Assembly (NCBI GenBank): GCA_963709185.1 | Contig: CAVPVQ010000023.1 | Span: forward strand, 186,001-250,000 | DNA: 64,000 nt | DNA from: Roseiarcus sp963709185 | Lineage (GTDB): Bacteria > Pseudomonadota > Alphaproteobacteria > Rhizobiales > Beijerinckiaceae | Direction of reading: 5' to 3' | Shown: in pieces, positions 52,169 through 60,543 of the stretch | How the letters are laid out: every line of letters begins with the position of its first letter | How positions within the stretch are numbered: position 1 is the first letter of the stretch | Program-made: the position numbers and the translations under genes | Notes under the pieces: generated by a model | The model's input: the letters and a program-made list of their open reading frames with translations, nothing else | Databases searched by the model: none | What the model was told of the DNA's origin: nothing

Positions 52169-53890
52169 ATGGGAATCAGGATCGGGAGGATGCTCGCCGC
52201 GGCGAGCGCGATCGGTTTGGCGTGCGCCTCGTTCAGCGCCTATGCGGCGGAGGAGGTCAAGAACGCGATGGCCGCCAAGATGGCCATGGCCCCGGCGATG
52301 ACCACGGTCACGCAGGATCTGCTCGACAAGGCGGGAGGCGACGCCTCCAACTTTCTTCAGACCAACGGCAACTACTGGCAGACGCGTTTTCATCCGGCGC
52401 GGCAGATCACCACGTCCAACGTGCACAACCTGCGGCCGGCGTGGATTTTCCAGACCGACATCATCGACACGCTCGAGACCTCGCCGATCGTGGTCAACGG
52501 CGTGATGTACGTCACCACGGCCTTCGACCACGTCTACGCGCTGAACGCGAAGACCGGCGAGCAGATGTGGGAATACAAGCACAAGATGGGTCCGGTCACG
52601 ACCTATTGCTGCGGCCCCAACAATCGTGGCGTCGCGGTCTACGGCGACAACGTCTATCTCGCCACGCTCGACTCGCAGCTCGTCGCGCTGGACGCCAAGA
52701 CCGGCGCGGTGAAGTGGGCCAAGCAGGTCGCCGATCCCGAGAAGGGCTATTCCGAGACGATGGCGCCGACCGCGGTCAAGGGCCTCATTCTGATCGGCAC
52801 CAACGGCGGCGAATACGGCATTCGCGGCTTCGTGAAGGCCTTCGACGCCGCGACCGGCGATCTGAAGTGGAACTTTGACACGACGCCGGAAAACTCGCAG
52901 GGCGTATGGGCCACCAAGGATGCGACGGGCCGCGACATGCATCGCGACATCGAAGCGGAAAAGGCGGCCTACGCCAAGGACGGCGACCCCTACAAGACTT
53001 TGGGCGGCGGCGTCTGGCAGAATCCCTCGGTCGACCTTGCGACCAACCGGATCTATTTCGTGGTCGGCAATCCGTCGCCCGATCTCGACGGGTCTATCCG
53101 TCCCGGCGACGATCTCTACACCGACTCGCTGGTGTCGCTCGATCTCGACACCGGCAAGTATGTCTGCCACTTCCAGTACATCGCCCACGACCTGTGGGAC
53201 CTCGACGCGGTCTCGCCGACGGTGATCACCAAGGTCGCCGGCAAGGATGGCAAGCCGATCACCGGCGTCCTGCACGCCGGCAAGACGGGGCACATCTATG
53301 TCCATGACGCCAAGGATTGCAGCTTGATTCGCTTCTCCGAAGCGATGATTCCGCAAGAGAACATGTGGACATTGCCGACCAAGGACGGCGCGCGAATGCT
53401 GCCGGGCGCCAACGGCGGCAACGAATGGTCGCCGATCGCCACCGACCCGAGCCTCGGCCTCGCCTATTCGCTGAACCTGCACCAGCCGATGAACTATTTC
53501 GTCGAGTCGTCGCCCTATCCCGACGGCAAGCTGTGGCTGGGCGGCGCCTTCAAGGTCATCGCCTCGGAAGAACAGTGGGGCAAGCTGGTCGCGGTCGATT
53601 ACAACACCGGCAAGATCCGCTGGAGCGTGAAGGTTCCCGAACCGATGATCGGCGGCGCGCTGGCGACCGCCGGCGGGCTGGTGTTCGCCGGCGAGGCCAA
53701 CGGCCATTTCAAGGCCTTTGACGCCAAGAACGGCAACATCCTGTGGGACTTCTTCGCGGGCGCGGGCGTCAATGCGCCGCCCTCGACCTACATGGTCGAC
53801 GGCAAGCAATATGTCGTGGTCGGCGCGGGCGGCAATACGCAGATCGACGCCAAGCGCGGCAACTCGATCATCGCCTTCACCCTGCCGTGA
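52169..53890 (+). CDS. PQQ-dependent alcohol dehydrogenase, lanthanide-type active site
   Basis: The 573-residue periplasmic quinoprotein oxidises primary alcohols or aldehydes and passes electrons to cytochrome c. It has a signal peptide (residues 1-27) and an eight-bladed propeller with W-motifs. The vicinal disulfide that packs on PQQ is Cys147-Cys148 (TTYCCGPNNRG). Metal ligands are Glu215 (NGGEYGIRG) and Asn301 (VVGNPSPD). The catalytic base is Asp344 in DLWDLDA, and Asp346 two residues on is the extra ligand of lanthanide enzymes (XoxF, ExaF, PedH); calcium enzymes have Ala or Ser there. ATG 52169 follows GGGGAGGGAG. It is shorter than XoxF, so closer to the ethanol/broad-alcohol group. 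Confidence 0.92.
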   Translation: MGIRIGRMLAAASAIGLACASFSAYAAEEVKNAMAAKMAMAPAMTTVTQDLLDKAGGDASNFLQTNGNYWQTRFHPARQITTSNVHNLRPAWIFQTDIIDTLETSPIVVNGVMYVTTAFDHVYALNAKTGEQMWEYKHKMGPVTTYCCGPNNRGVAVYGDNVYLATLDSQLVALDAKTGAVKWAKQVADPEKGYSETMAPTAVKGLILIGTNGGEYGIRGFVKAFDAATGDLKWNFDTTPENSQGVWATKDATGRDMHRDIEAEKAAYAKDGDPYKTLGGGVWQNPSVDLATNRIYFVVGNPSPDLDGSIRPGDDLYTDSLVSLDLDTGKYVCHFQYIAHDLWDLDAVSPTVITKVAGKDGKPITGVLHAGKTGHIYVHDAKDCSLIRFSEAMIPQENMWTLPTKDGARMLPGANGGNEWSPIATDPSLGLAYSLNLHQPMNYFVESSPYPDGKLWLGGAFKVIASEEQWGKLVAVDYNTGKIRWSVKVPEPMIGGALATAGGLVFAGEANGHFKAFDAKNGNILWDFFAGAGVNAPPSTYMVDGKQYVVVGAGGNTQIDAKRGNSIIAFTLP

Positions 53891-53943
53891 CGGGCGCCGG
53901 CGTTTCGCGAACGGAGAGTTGAAGCCGTTCGTGGCAAGCTTTC

Positions 53944-53971
53944 GGGGTCGGCCTTGGCCGGCCCCGTTTTT
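53944..53971 (+). terminator. rho-independent terminator after the PQQ dehydrogenase
   Basis: GGGGTCGGCC and GGCCGGCCCC pair over 10 bp (one T-G) around a TT, followed by GTTTTT, 54 bases after the stop codon. It separates the dehydrogenase transcript from the cytochrome gene. Confidence 0.88.
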
Positions 53972-54017
53972 GTGCAACCGCGCCGGCCCGCCGGCGCAGC
54001 GGGACGAAAGCGACAGC

Positions 54018-54599
54018 ATGGCCCTTTTTGCGCGGAGGTCGCGTCTGCCGGCGGCGCTGGCGGCTTTGATGATCGGCGTGGCTTCGGGCGCCGCCGAGAC
54101 GATCGAAGACAAGGCGGCGGTCTGCGCGGCTTGCCACGGCGACAACGGCGTTCCGATCGACAAGTCCTATCCCAATATTTTCGGGCAGAACGAGGGCTAT
54201 ATCTACATCGAACTGCGCGACATGAAGAAGGGCGCCCGCAAGAACGAACAGATGGCGCCGTTCCTCGAGACCATGTCGCGCGACGACATGCTGGCGCTGG
54301 CCGCCTATTTCGCCGCCAAGCCCTGGCCGAACCTGCAGCAGCCGCGCGCCGACGCCGCGGACGCCAAACACTTCGATTCGATGGCCGCTTCGGCGCAATG
54401 CGTGGAATGTCATCAGGCCGGCTATGTCGGCGCCGGCACGCAGCCCCGCCTCGCCGGCCAGAACCTGGACTATCTCGTCAAGACGATGATCGATTTTCGC
54501 GATGGCGCGCGCGCCAACAACACCTGGATGCGCGACCTCCTGAAAACGTTCAGCGAGGACGACGTCAAGCAGATGGCGCGGGTGCTGGCGGGCATGTAG
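54018..54599 (+). CDS. diheme c-type cytochrome (c4-like)
   Basis: The 193-residue protein has a signal peptide (to about residue 25, ending SGAA) and two heme sites, CAACH (VCAACHGDNGVP) and CVECH (QCVECHQAGYVG). Each is followed by a GQN-containing segment and a distal-methionine candidate (KNEQMAPFLETM; NNTWMRDLLKTF), so it is a tandem duplication of a c553-type fold. ATG 54018. It follows the PQQ dehydrogenase terminator by 46 bp and is the obvious electron acceptor or relay for that enzyme. Confidence 0.9.
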   Translation: MALFARRSRLPAALAALMIGVASGAAETIEDKAAVCAACHGDNGVPIDKSYPNIFGQNEGYIYIELRDMKKGARKNEQMAPFLETMSRDDMLALAAYFAAKPWPNLQQPRADAADAKHFDSMAASAQCVECHQAGYVGAGTQPRLAGQNLDYLVKTMIDFRDGARANNTWMRDLLKTFSEDDVKQMARVLAGM

Positions 54600-54625
54600 G
54601 CGCCCCCGTCGGCGCGTGACGCGCC

Positions 54626-55567
54626 TCAGGGCGTCGCGACGATCGTCCTGACTTCGGCGCCGCCCGCCAGGTCGGCGGCGGTCTTGCCGGTTTTGTCGCG
54701 CAGCGCGCGATCGGCGCCGGCGGCCAGCAGAACCTTCGCAATGGCCCCATGATCGAGGCCGGCGGCGATCATCAGCGCGGAGCGGCCGCGATCGTCGACG
54801 AGATCGATTTTCGCGCCGCGCGAAAGCAGAATCTCGACGGTCCGCAGCCCCTGCGCCTCCGCGACACTGTCGGCGTGGCCCGCCGCCCACATCAGGGGCG
54901 TCAGGTCGGCCCGGTAGCGCCGGTTCGGATCGACCCCGGCGTCGAGCAGCAGCTCCACGATATGCGCCGCGCCGCGCGCCGCGGCGTAGACGATGACCCC
55001 TTTTCCGGTCGCATCGGCGGTGTCCGGCGCGGCTTGGCGCGCGATCAGCATCTCGGCGAGCTCGTCATTGCCGTTGAACGCGGCGACGCTCAACGCCGTC
55101 TCGCCCTGGCGGTTGACGGCGTCCACTTTGGCCCCGACCTCGATCAGCAGTTTGGCGACCGCGGCGCGATTCGCCTGGGCGGCCTGGATGAGCGGCGTCG
55201 AGCCCGCGACATTGGCGCGGTCGAGTTGCTCGGCGTCCTCTGGCTTTTGCGCGGCGAGCAGCGCCTTGACGAAAGCGAGCCGACCCATCCTGGCGGCGGT
55301 CGCCAGCGCGTTATTGCCCATCCGGTCGCGCGCCTGCGGCGAAGCGCCCGCCGCGAGCAACGAATCGAGCGCGCTGACGCAGCCCTTGCGCGCCGCCTCG
55401 AACAGCAAGTTGTTGACCTGCACCGAATCGGGCGACTGCGCGAGCGCATGCGCCGCCTCGTTCTTGAAATCGTTGCACGCGAGCGCGCTGGGCTCGCCGC
55501 CCTCCTGCGCAAGGCCCGGAGCCGCCCAACAAACCGCCAGCGCCAACACCATCCATCGCTTCCGCAT
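54626..55567 (-). CDS. secreted ankyrin-repeat protein
   Basis: The 313-residue protein has a signal peptide (residues 1-20, ending APGLA) and about six to seven ankyrin repeats from residue 50 onward (GSTPLIQAAQANRAAVAKLL, GETALSVAAFNGNDELAEML, LTPLMWAAGHADS, GRSALMIAAGLDHGAIAKVL). It is therefore a periplasmic protein-protein interaction module. It is convergent with the diheme cytochrome gene, 26 bp apart. Secreted ankyrin proteins often partner periplasmic redox enzymes; the partner here is unknown. ATG 55567 was chosen at the signal peptide. Confidence 0.88.
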   Translation of the reverse strand: MRKRWMVLALAVCWAAPGLAQEGGEPSALACNDFKNEAAHALAQSPDSVQVNNLLFEAARKGCVSALDSLLAAGASPQARDRMGNNALATAARMGRLAFVKALLAAQKPEDAEQLDRANVAGSTPLIQAAQANRAAVAKLLIEVGAKVDAVNRQGETALSVAAFNGNDELAEMLIARQAAPDTADATGKGVIVYAAARGAAHIVELLLDAGVDPNRRYRADLTPLMWAAGHADSVAEAQGLRTVEILLSRGAKIDLVDDRGRSALMIAAGLDHGAIAKVLLAAGADRALRDKTGKTAADLAGGAEVRTIVATP

Positions 55568-56041
55568 TGCATCCTCTTTGCGCGCCGGTGCGCCAAGGTT
55601 TTCGCCGCGCCGCCATGCTAGCAGAACCGTCGCCCTCGTGTCGCCATGCAGCGCCGCCGACGACGCGCCGCGCGATCGGCGCGGCCTGCGTCGCGACCTG
55701 TCGCGCGCGCGTCGCCGCCGGTGATCGAGCCCATTGCGGCGATCGCCCTTCGGCTTTCGACTCGGCGGAGACGTCGTCGAAGTCGGCGGCGCATTTTGCC
55801 TGGGATGAGTTTCTCGCGTCTTCGCGCGCGGCGCCGACATAATTTGTATACAATCGCGCTGCAATTGTGAACAACGGCGCCCAATAAACCGGCTCTGCCT
55901 CGCGCAAATCGCCGTTTGGCCTCGCGGCCCGTCGTCAGTCGCCCAGAAAATCAGCACGCCGCCTGACGACTTGGCGGGCTTCCGGTCATGGCACGCCCCT
56001 TGCTCGCTCGTCGCCAAGAGTAAGCGCGATCATGTGAGGCG
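55568..56041. other. divergent promoter region, ankyrin gene / polyamine transporter
   Basis: 474 bases without a credible gene. The open frames are Arg/Ala-rich shadows. The region contains the palindrome at 55844-55853 and an AT-rich tract around it. The ankyrin promoter must lie near the left end and the transporter promoter in the right part. Confidence 0.5.
55844..55853. promoter_or_regulatory. TTGTATACAA palindrome upstream of the ABC importer
   Basis: TTGTATACAA is a perfect 10-bp palindrome 188 bases before the transporter ATPase gene. Sites of this shape are bound by GntR-family (FCD-domain) repressors in many proteobacteria. No GntR gene is in the window. Confidence 0.42.
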
Positions 56042-57043
56042 ATGCTGCATCCGGCCAATCTCGAACTCGTCCACCTGACCAAGCGCTACGGGCCGACGAC
56101 GGCGGTCGATGCGATTGATTTGCGGGTTGGCGCCGGCGCTTATTGCTGTTTGCTCGGCCCGTCCGGCTGCGGCAAGACGTCGACGCTGCGCATGATCGCC
56201 GGCCACGAGAGCGCGACCGAAGGCGATATCCTGATCGGCGACGCCAATGTGACGGGATTGCCGCCGGCCAAGCGCGGCACCGCCATGATGTTTCAGAGCT
56301 ACGCGCTGTTCCCGCATCTGTCGTGCCTCGACAACGTCGCCTTCTCGCTGAAGATGAAGGGTGTCGACAAGACGACGCGCCACGCCAAGGCGATGGAGTT
56401 TCTGCATCTCGTCGCGATGGAGCCTTACGCCGCGCGCGTGCCCGCGCAATTGTCGGGCGGCCAGCAGCAGCGCGTCGCATTGGCGCGCGCGCTGATCACC
56501 GATCCGCAAATCCTGCTGCTGGACGAGCCGCTGTCGGCGCTCGATCCGTTCCTGCGGGTGCGGATGCGCGCCGAATTGCGGCAAATGCAAAAACGCCTCG
56601 GCATCCCCTTCGTCCATGTCACGCACGGCCAGGACGAGGCGCTGGCGTTGGCCGATCTCGTCGTGGTGATGAACAAGGGCCGCATCGAACAGGCAGGCTC
56701 GCCCAAGGAAGTGTTCGAAAAGCCGGCGACCGAATTCGTCGCGCGCTTTCTTGGCGGACACAATGTCATCGGCACGCCGGGCGGCCCGATCGCCGTTCGC
56801 GCCGATCGGCTCAAGCTGCTGTCCAACGGCGCGGGCGCCAACCGGACGCGCCTCAACGCCACGATTCGCGGCATCGAATATCAGGGCACGCATTACCAGG
56901 TCGCGCTCGACAACGCCGAGAATTCCGAACTTACCGCGACCGTCAGCGACGAGGCGTTCGCCGCCACGCCGTTGTCGATCGGCGACAATGTCGCGGTCCA
57001 ATGGGCCGACGAAGACGTCCACGCGCTTTCCCCGCCGCCTTGA
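56042..57043 (+). CDS. spermidine/putrescine-type ABC transporter ATP-binding protein (PotA-like)
   Basis: The 333-residue ATPase has Walker A GPSGCGKTS (about residues 39-47), the Q-loop MMFQSYALFPHL, the signature LSGGQQQRVALARAL, Walker B LLLDEPLSALD, the H-loop THG and a C-terminal TOBE domain (about residues 255-325). This layout is that of PotA and relatives. It is first of four genes (ATPase, binding protein, two permeases). Note the H-loop context is HVTHGQDEALAL, typical of the group. The polyamine substrate is inferred from family only. Confidence 0.9.
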   Translation: MLHPANLELVHLTKRYGPTTAVDAIDLRVGAGAYCCLLGPSGCGKTSTLRMIAGHESATEGDILIGDANVTGLPPAKRGTAMMFQSYALFPHLSCLDNVAFSLKMKGVDKTTRHAKAMEFLHLVAMEPYAARVPAQLSGGQQQRVALARALITDPQILLLDEPLSALDPFLRVRMRAELRQMQKRLGIPFVHVTHGQDEALALADLVVVMNKGRIEQAGSPKEVFEKPATEFVARFLGGHNVIGTPGGPIAVRADRLKLLSNGAGANRTRLNATIRGIEYQGTHYQVALDNAENSELTATVSDEAFAATPLSIGDNVAVQWADEDVHALSPPP

Positions 57044-57071
57044 TCGGCGCGGGTTTCAGGAGGAGAAGAAC

Positions 57072-58367
57072 ATGTCGAACAAGCATATCAAGCGAGGCGC
57101 GGGCGTCTCCCGCCGCAGCGTGCTGAAGGGCGCGGGCGCGCTCGCCGGCGCGACGGTTGGCGCGACCGCGGTCACCGGCTTCCCCGCCGTGTGGGCCGAC
57201 GAGGAAAAGGTGCTGCGTTATCTCGGCACCGCGGTCAACCAGTCCGATGACATCACCAAGAAGGTGAAGGCGGAGACCGGCATCACCATCCAGAACATCG
57301 TCGCCACCACCGACGACGTGACCAAGCGCGTCGCCACCCAGCCCAATTCCTTCGACATTCTCGACACCGAATATTTCAGCCTGAAGAAACTGGTGCCGTC
57401 GGGCAACATCCTTCCGATGGACGCCAAGAAGATCAAGGAATTCGACAACATCACGCCGATTTTCACCAAGGGCCAGTTGCCCAACGGCAAGGTCATCGGC
57501 GATCAGGGCACCGCGCCCAAGAAAGTGATGTTCCTCGAGGGCGAGCATTCGAAGACGTTCTCGAAGACCCCCACCGAATGGGTCACGCTGATTCCGACGG
57601 TCTACAACGCGGATACGCTCGGCATCCGCCCCGACCTGATCAAGCGGCCGATCAATTCCTGGGCCGAACTGCTGAACCCCGAGTTCAAGGGCAAGGCTGC
57701 GATTCTCGACATTCCCTCGATCGGCATCATGGACGCGGCGATGGTCGTCGAGGCGACCGGAAAATACAAATATCCCGACAAGGGCAACATGACGAAGGCC
57801 GAAATCGACATGACGATGAAGGTCCTGACCGAGGCCAAGAAAGCCGGACAGTTCCGCGCGTTCTGGAAGGACTTCAACGAGAGCGTCAACCTGATGGCCT
57901 CCGGCGAGACGGTGATTCAGTCGATGTGGTCGCCAGCCGTGACCGCTGTGCGCACCAAGGGCATCCCCTGCGTGTTCCAACCGCTGAAGGAGGGGTATCG
58001 CTCCTGGGCGTCGGGCTTCTGCTTCTCGAAGGGCACCACGCCCAAGCAGCAGGAATGGGCCTACGAATTCGTCAACTGGTACCTCTCCGGCTGGGCGGGC
58101 GCCTATCTCAACCGTCAAGGCTATTACGCCGCGGTGCTCTCCACGGCGAAGGCCAACATGGAGCCCTACGAATGGGCTTACTGGATGGAAGGCAAGCCCG
58201 CCGAAAAGGACATCAAGGCTCCCGACGGCTCGCTGCTCGAGAAGGCCGGCGCCACCCGCGACGGCGGCTCCTACGACGAGCGCATGGGCAACGTCGCCTG
58301 CTGGAACGCGGTGATGGACGAGAACGACTACATGGTCCGCAAATGGAACGAGTTCATCGCGGCCTAG
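57072..58367 (+). CDS. extracellular substrate-binding protein of polyamine-type ABC importer (PotD-like)
   Basis: The 431-residue protein carries a twin-arginine signal (SRRSVLKGAGALAGATVG, residues 13-30), unusual for a binding protein and implying folded export. The SBP_bac_8-type domain follows (VLRYLGTAVNQSDDI, DILDTEYFSLKKLVPSG, NSWAELLNPEFKGKAAILDI). Length is above the usual 350 of PotD. GGAGGAG precedes ATG 57072 by about nine bases. Ligand could be a polyamine or another cationic solute. Confidence 0.88.
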   Translation: MSNKHIKRGAGVSRRSVLKGAGALAGATVGATAVTGFPAVWADEEKVLRYLGTAVNQSDDITKKVKAETGITIQNIVATTDDVTKRVATQPNSFDILDTEYFSLKKLVPSGNILPMDAKKIKEFDNITPIFTKGQLPNGKVIGDQGTAPKKVMFLEGEHSKTFSKTPTEWVTLIPTVYNADTLGIRPDLIKRPINSWAELLNPEFKGKAAILDIPSIGIMDAAMVVEATGKYKYPDKGNMTKAEIDMTMKVLTEAKKAGQFRAFWKDFNESVNLMASGETVIQSMWSPAVTAVRTKGIPCVFQPLKEGYRSWASGFCFSKGTTPKQQEWAYEFVNWYLSGWAGAYLNRQGYYAAVLSTAKANMEPYEWAYWMEGKPAEKDIKAPDGSLLEKAGATRDGGSYDERMGNVACWNAVMDENDYMVRKWNEFIAA

Positions 58368-58388
58368 TCTGAAGCCGCGCCGGCCGTC

Positions 58389-58470
58389 CCTTCTCCCCTC
58401 GGCGATCGCAAAGCGATCGTCCGATGCGGGAGAAGGCGGCGCGACGAAGTCGCGACGGATGAGGGCGGTC
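58389..58470. repeat. REP-like intergenic hairpin element inside the transporter operon
   Basis: CCTTCTCCC (58389-58397) pairs with GGGAGAAGG (58428-58436), enclosing a CGATCGC-AAA-GCGATCG hairpin, followed by CGCGAC-GAA-GTCGCG. This resembles the palindromic repeats scattered between genes in Hyphomicrobiales. A second, weaker hairpin (CCCGC-AA-GCGGG with CTTTCTCTT) follows at 58515-58538. Located between binding-protein and permease genes, they could lower downstream expression or protect the upstream RNA. Confidence 0.6.
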
Positions 58471-58554
58471 GCCAAAAAACGCGCCTGCCCCGTCGCCCCT
58501 ATTCCAACTCTCCCCCGCAAGCGGGAGGGGCTTTCTCTTGAAGCATGAGACGCC

Positions 58555-59451
58555 ATGCCCCAAACGCGCGCATCCCTCGAAAGCCAAGGCGTGCCCGGCT
58601 GGATCCAGGCGATGCCGTTCGGACTGGTGTTCGCGGCGTTCTTCGTGCTTCCGCTCGCCTTCGTCATCGCGGTGAGCTTCTGGGATTACAATGACTACGA
58701 AATGATCCCGGCGTTCACGACGCGCAGCTATACCGAGAGCTTCGAAGGCTGTCTGACACAATTGCCCGATCTCTGCACGATGCTGGCGACCTATCTGTCG
58801 ACCGCGAAGTTCTGCCTGATCGTCTGGGCGCTGACGCTGGCGATCGGCTTCACCGTCGCGTATTTCCTGGCCTTCTACATTCGCAGCACGACGACACAGA
58901 TGGTGCTGTTTCTTGTCTGCACGATTCCGTTCTGGACGTCGAACGTGATCCGGATGATCTCGTGGATTCCTCTCCTGGGGCGCAACGGCCTCGTCAACCA
59001 GATGCTGGTGAGCGCGCATCTGGTCAACGCGCCGGTCGAATGGCTGCTCTATTCGCAGTTTTCGGTCGCGCTCGCTTTCGTGCATCTGTTCACGTTCTTC
59101 ATGGTGGCGCCGATCTTCAATTCGATGATGCGCATCGATCGGCGGCTGATCGAGGCGGCCTACGACTCGGGCGCCAGCGCCTGGCAAATGCTGACCAACG
59201 TGATCATCCCGCTCAGCAAGCCCGGCATCGCGATCGGCTCGATCTTCGTCGTCACCATCGTGATGGGCGATTACATCACCTTCAGCGTGATGGGCGGCGG
59301 ACAGATCGCCTCGGCCGGCAAGATCATCGCGACCCGCCTCAATGCGCTGCAATTTCCTCCCGCCGCGGCGAGCGCGGTCATTCTGCTCTGCGCGACGATG
59401 GTGATCATCAGCGTGCTCAACCGCGTCGTCGACATCCGCAAGGAGCTGTGA
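58555..59451 (+). CDS. ABC transporter permease (PotB-like)
   Basis: The 298-residue inner-membrane protein has six predicted helices. The cytoplasmic EAA motif (IEAAYDSGASAWQMLTNVIIPLSKPG, about residues 199-224) docks on the ATPase. It resembles PotB/PotH. It starts 187 bp after the binding-protein gene, beyond a REP-like element, and shares one base with the next gene (TGATG). Confidence 0.9.
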   Translation: MPQTRASLESQGVPGWIQAMPFGLVFAAFFVLPLAFVIAVSFWDYNDYEMIPAFTTRSYTESFEGCLTQLPDLCTMLATYLSTAKFCLIVWALTLAIGFTVAYFLAFYIRSTTTQMVLFLVCTIPFWTSNVIRMISWIPLLGRNGLVNQMLVSAHLVNAPVEWLLYSQFSVALAFVHLFTFFMVAPIFNSMMRIDRRLIEAAYDSGASAWQMLTNVIIPLSKPGIAIGSIFVVTIVMGDYITFSVMGGGQIASAGKIIATRLNALQFPPAAASAVILLCATMVIISVLNRVVDIRKEL

Positions 59452-60335
59452 TGAACGAAGGACGCCCGCTCGCCTTCTATGGGCTCGCCGCCTTCTTCGC
59501 GCTGTTCGTGCTGTTTCTCTACGGCCCGATGATCGTCATCTTCATTCTTTCGTTCCAGGGACCGACCGGCGGCCTGACGTTCCCGATGAACGGAGTGTCC
59601 CTGCACTGGTTTTACCGCCTCTGGGAGGGCGGCGGCATCGTCGACATCGCCGGCGCTTTCAAACGTTCGCTGGCGCTCGGCCTCGTCGTGATGGCGCTGA
59701 CCGTACTGCTGTCGCTGATGGCCGGTCTGGCGTTTCGCAAGAAATTCGGCGGCTCGGACGCGCTGTTCTACGTCGCGGTCGCCAGCCTGATCGTGCCCTC
59801 GATCGTGACGTCGCTCGGCATCGCGATCGAGTTCCACGTGCTCGACGACCTCGTCAAGAATTATGGCCCGTCGTGGATCGCCGACAATTACACGACCAGC
59901 ATGGGCCAGTTCACGTCGGGCCTCGGCGCGCATCTGACCTGGACGCTGCCGTTCGGCCTGCTCGTGATGTTCGCGATCTTCAATCGCTTCGACGCCCGCT
60001 ACGAGGAGGCCGCGCGCGACCAGGGCGCGACGCCCTGGCAGACCCTGCGCCATGTCGTGCTGCCGATCGTCGCCCCATCGGTGGTCGGCGTCGGCCTGTT
60101 CGGATTCACGCTGTCCTGGGACGAAATCGCGCGCTCCAGCCAGACGATGGGCGAGCACAACACGCTGCCGATGGAATTGCAGGCGCTGACGACGACGGTC
60201 ACCAACCCGGATATCTACGCGCTCGGCACGTCGACGACGGCCGTTTCGTTCGGGGTCATCGCGATCGCGCTCTTTTCGATCGCCATCCTGCGAGCGCGGC
60301 AGAACCGCCACGGCTCCGACGCCGGCCAGGCCTGA
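59451..60335 (+). CDS. ABC transporter permease (PotC-like)
   Basis: The 294-residue second permease has six predicted helices and an EAA loop (YEEAARDQGATPWQTLRHVVLP, about residues 184-205). It matches PotC/PotI. It overlaps the preceding permease gene by one base, so the two are made in equal amounts. The periplasmic loop between helices 1 and 2 is typical in length. Confidence 0.9.
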   Translation: MNEGRPLAFYGLAAFFALFVLFLYGPMIVIFILSFQGPTGGLTFPMNGVSLHWFYRLWEGGGIVDIAGAFKRSLALGLVVMALTVLLSLMAGLAFRKKFGGSDALFYVAVASLIVPSIVTSLGIAIEFHVLDDLVKNYGPSWIADNYTTSMGQFTSGLGAHLTWTLPFGLLVMFAIFNRFDARYEEAARDQGATPWQTLRHVVLPIVAPSVVGVGLFGFTLSWDEIARSSQTMGEHNTLPMELQALTTTVTNPDIYALGTSTTAVSFGVIAIALFSIAILRARQNRHGSDAGQA

Positions 60336-60543
60336 GGCCGGCGCGCGGCGCCTCGCGGCTCATCCCGTCGCAGGCGCCGTTTTCGGCGCATGATCGGCTG
60401 GCGGCTTTCTGGACCTGTCGCCGCGCATTTGCGAAGGTCGGGGGTCAGTTCGGTCGAGCGCGCCGGTCACCGGCGCGTCGCCCATCGGAACGGGCGATCG
60501 TTCTGCGGACCCGACGCGCATGGCGAGCCCCGGAGAGGCGCGA

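Noticed and set aside
52169..53890. Canonical XoxF or MxaF methanol dehydrogenase
   Set aside because: It is shorter than both, has no xoxG/xoxJ or mxaI/mxaG neighbours, and its Ped-like transporter context points to broader alcohol oxidation. Only the lanthanide-type active-site residue is shared with XoxF.
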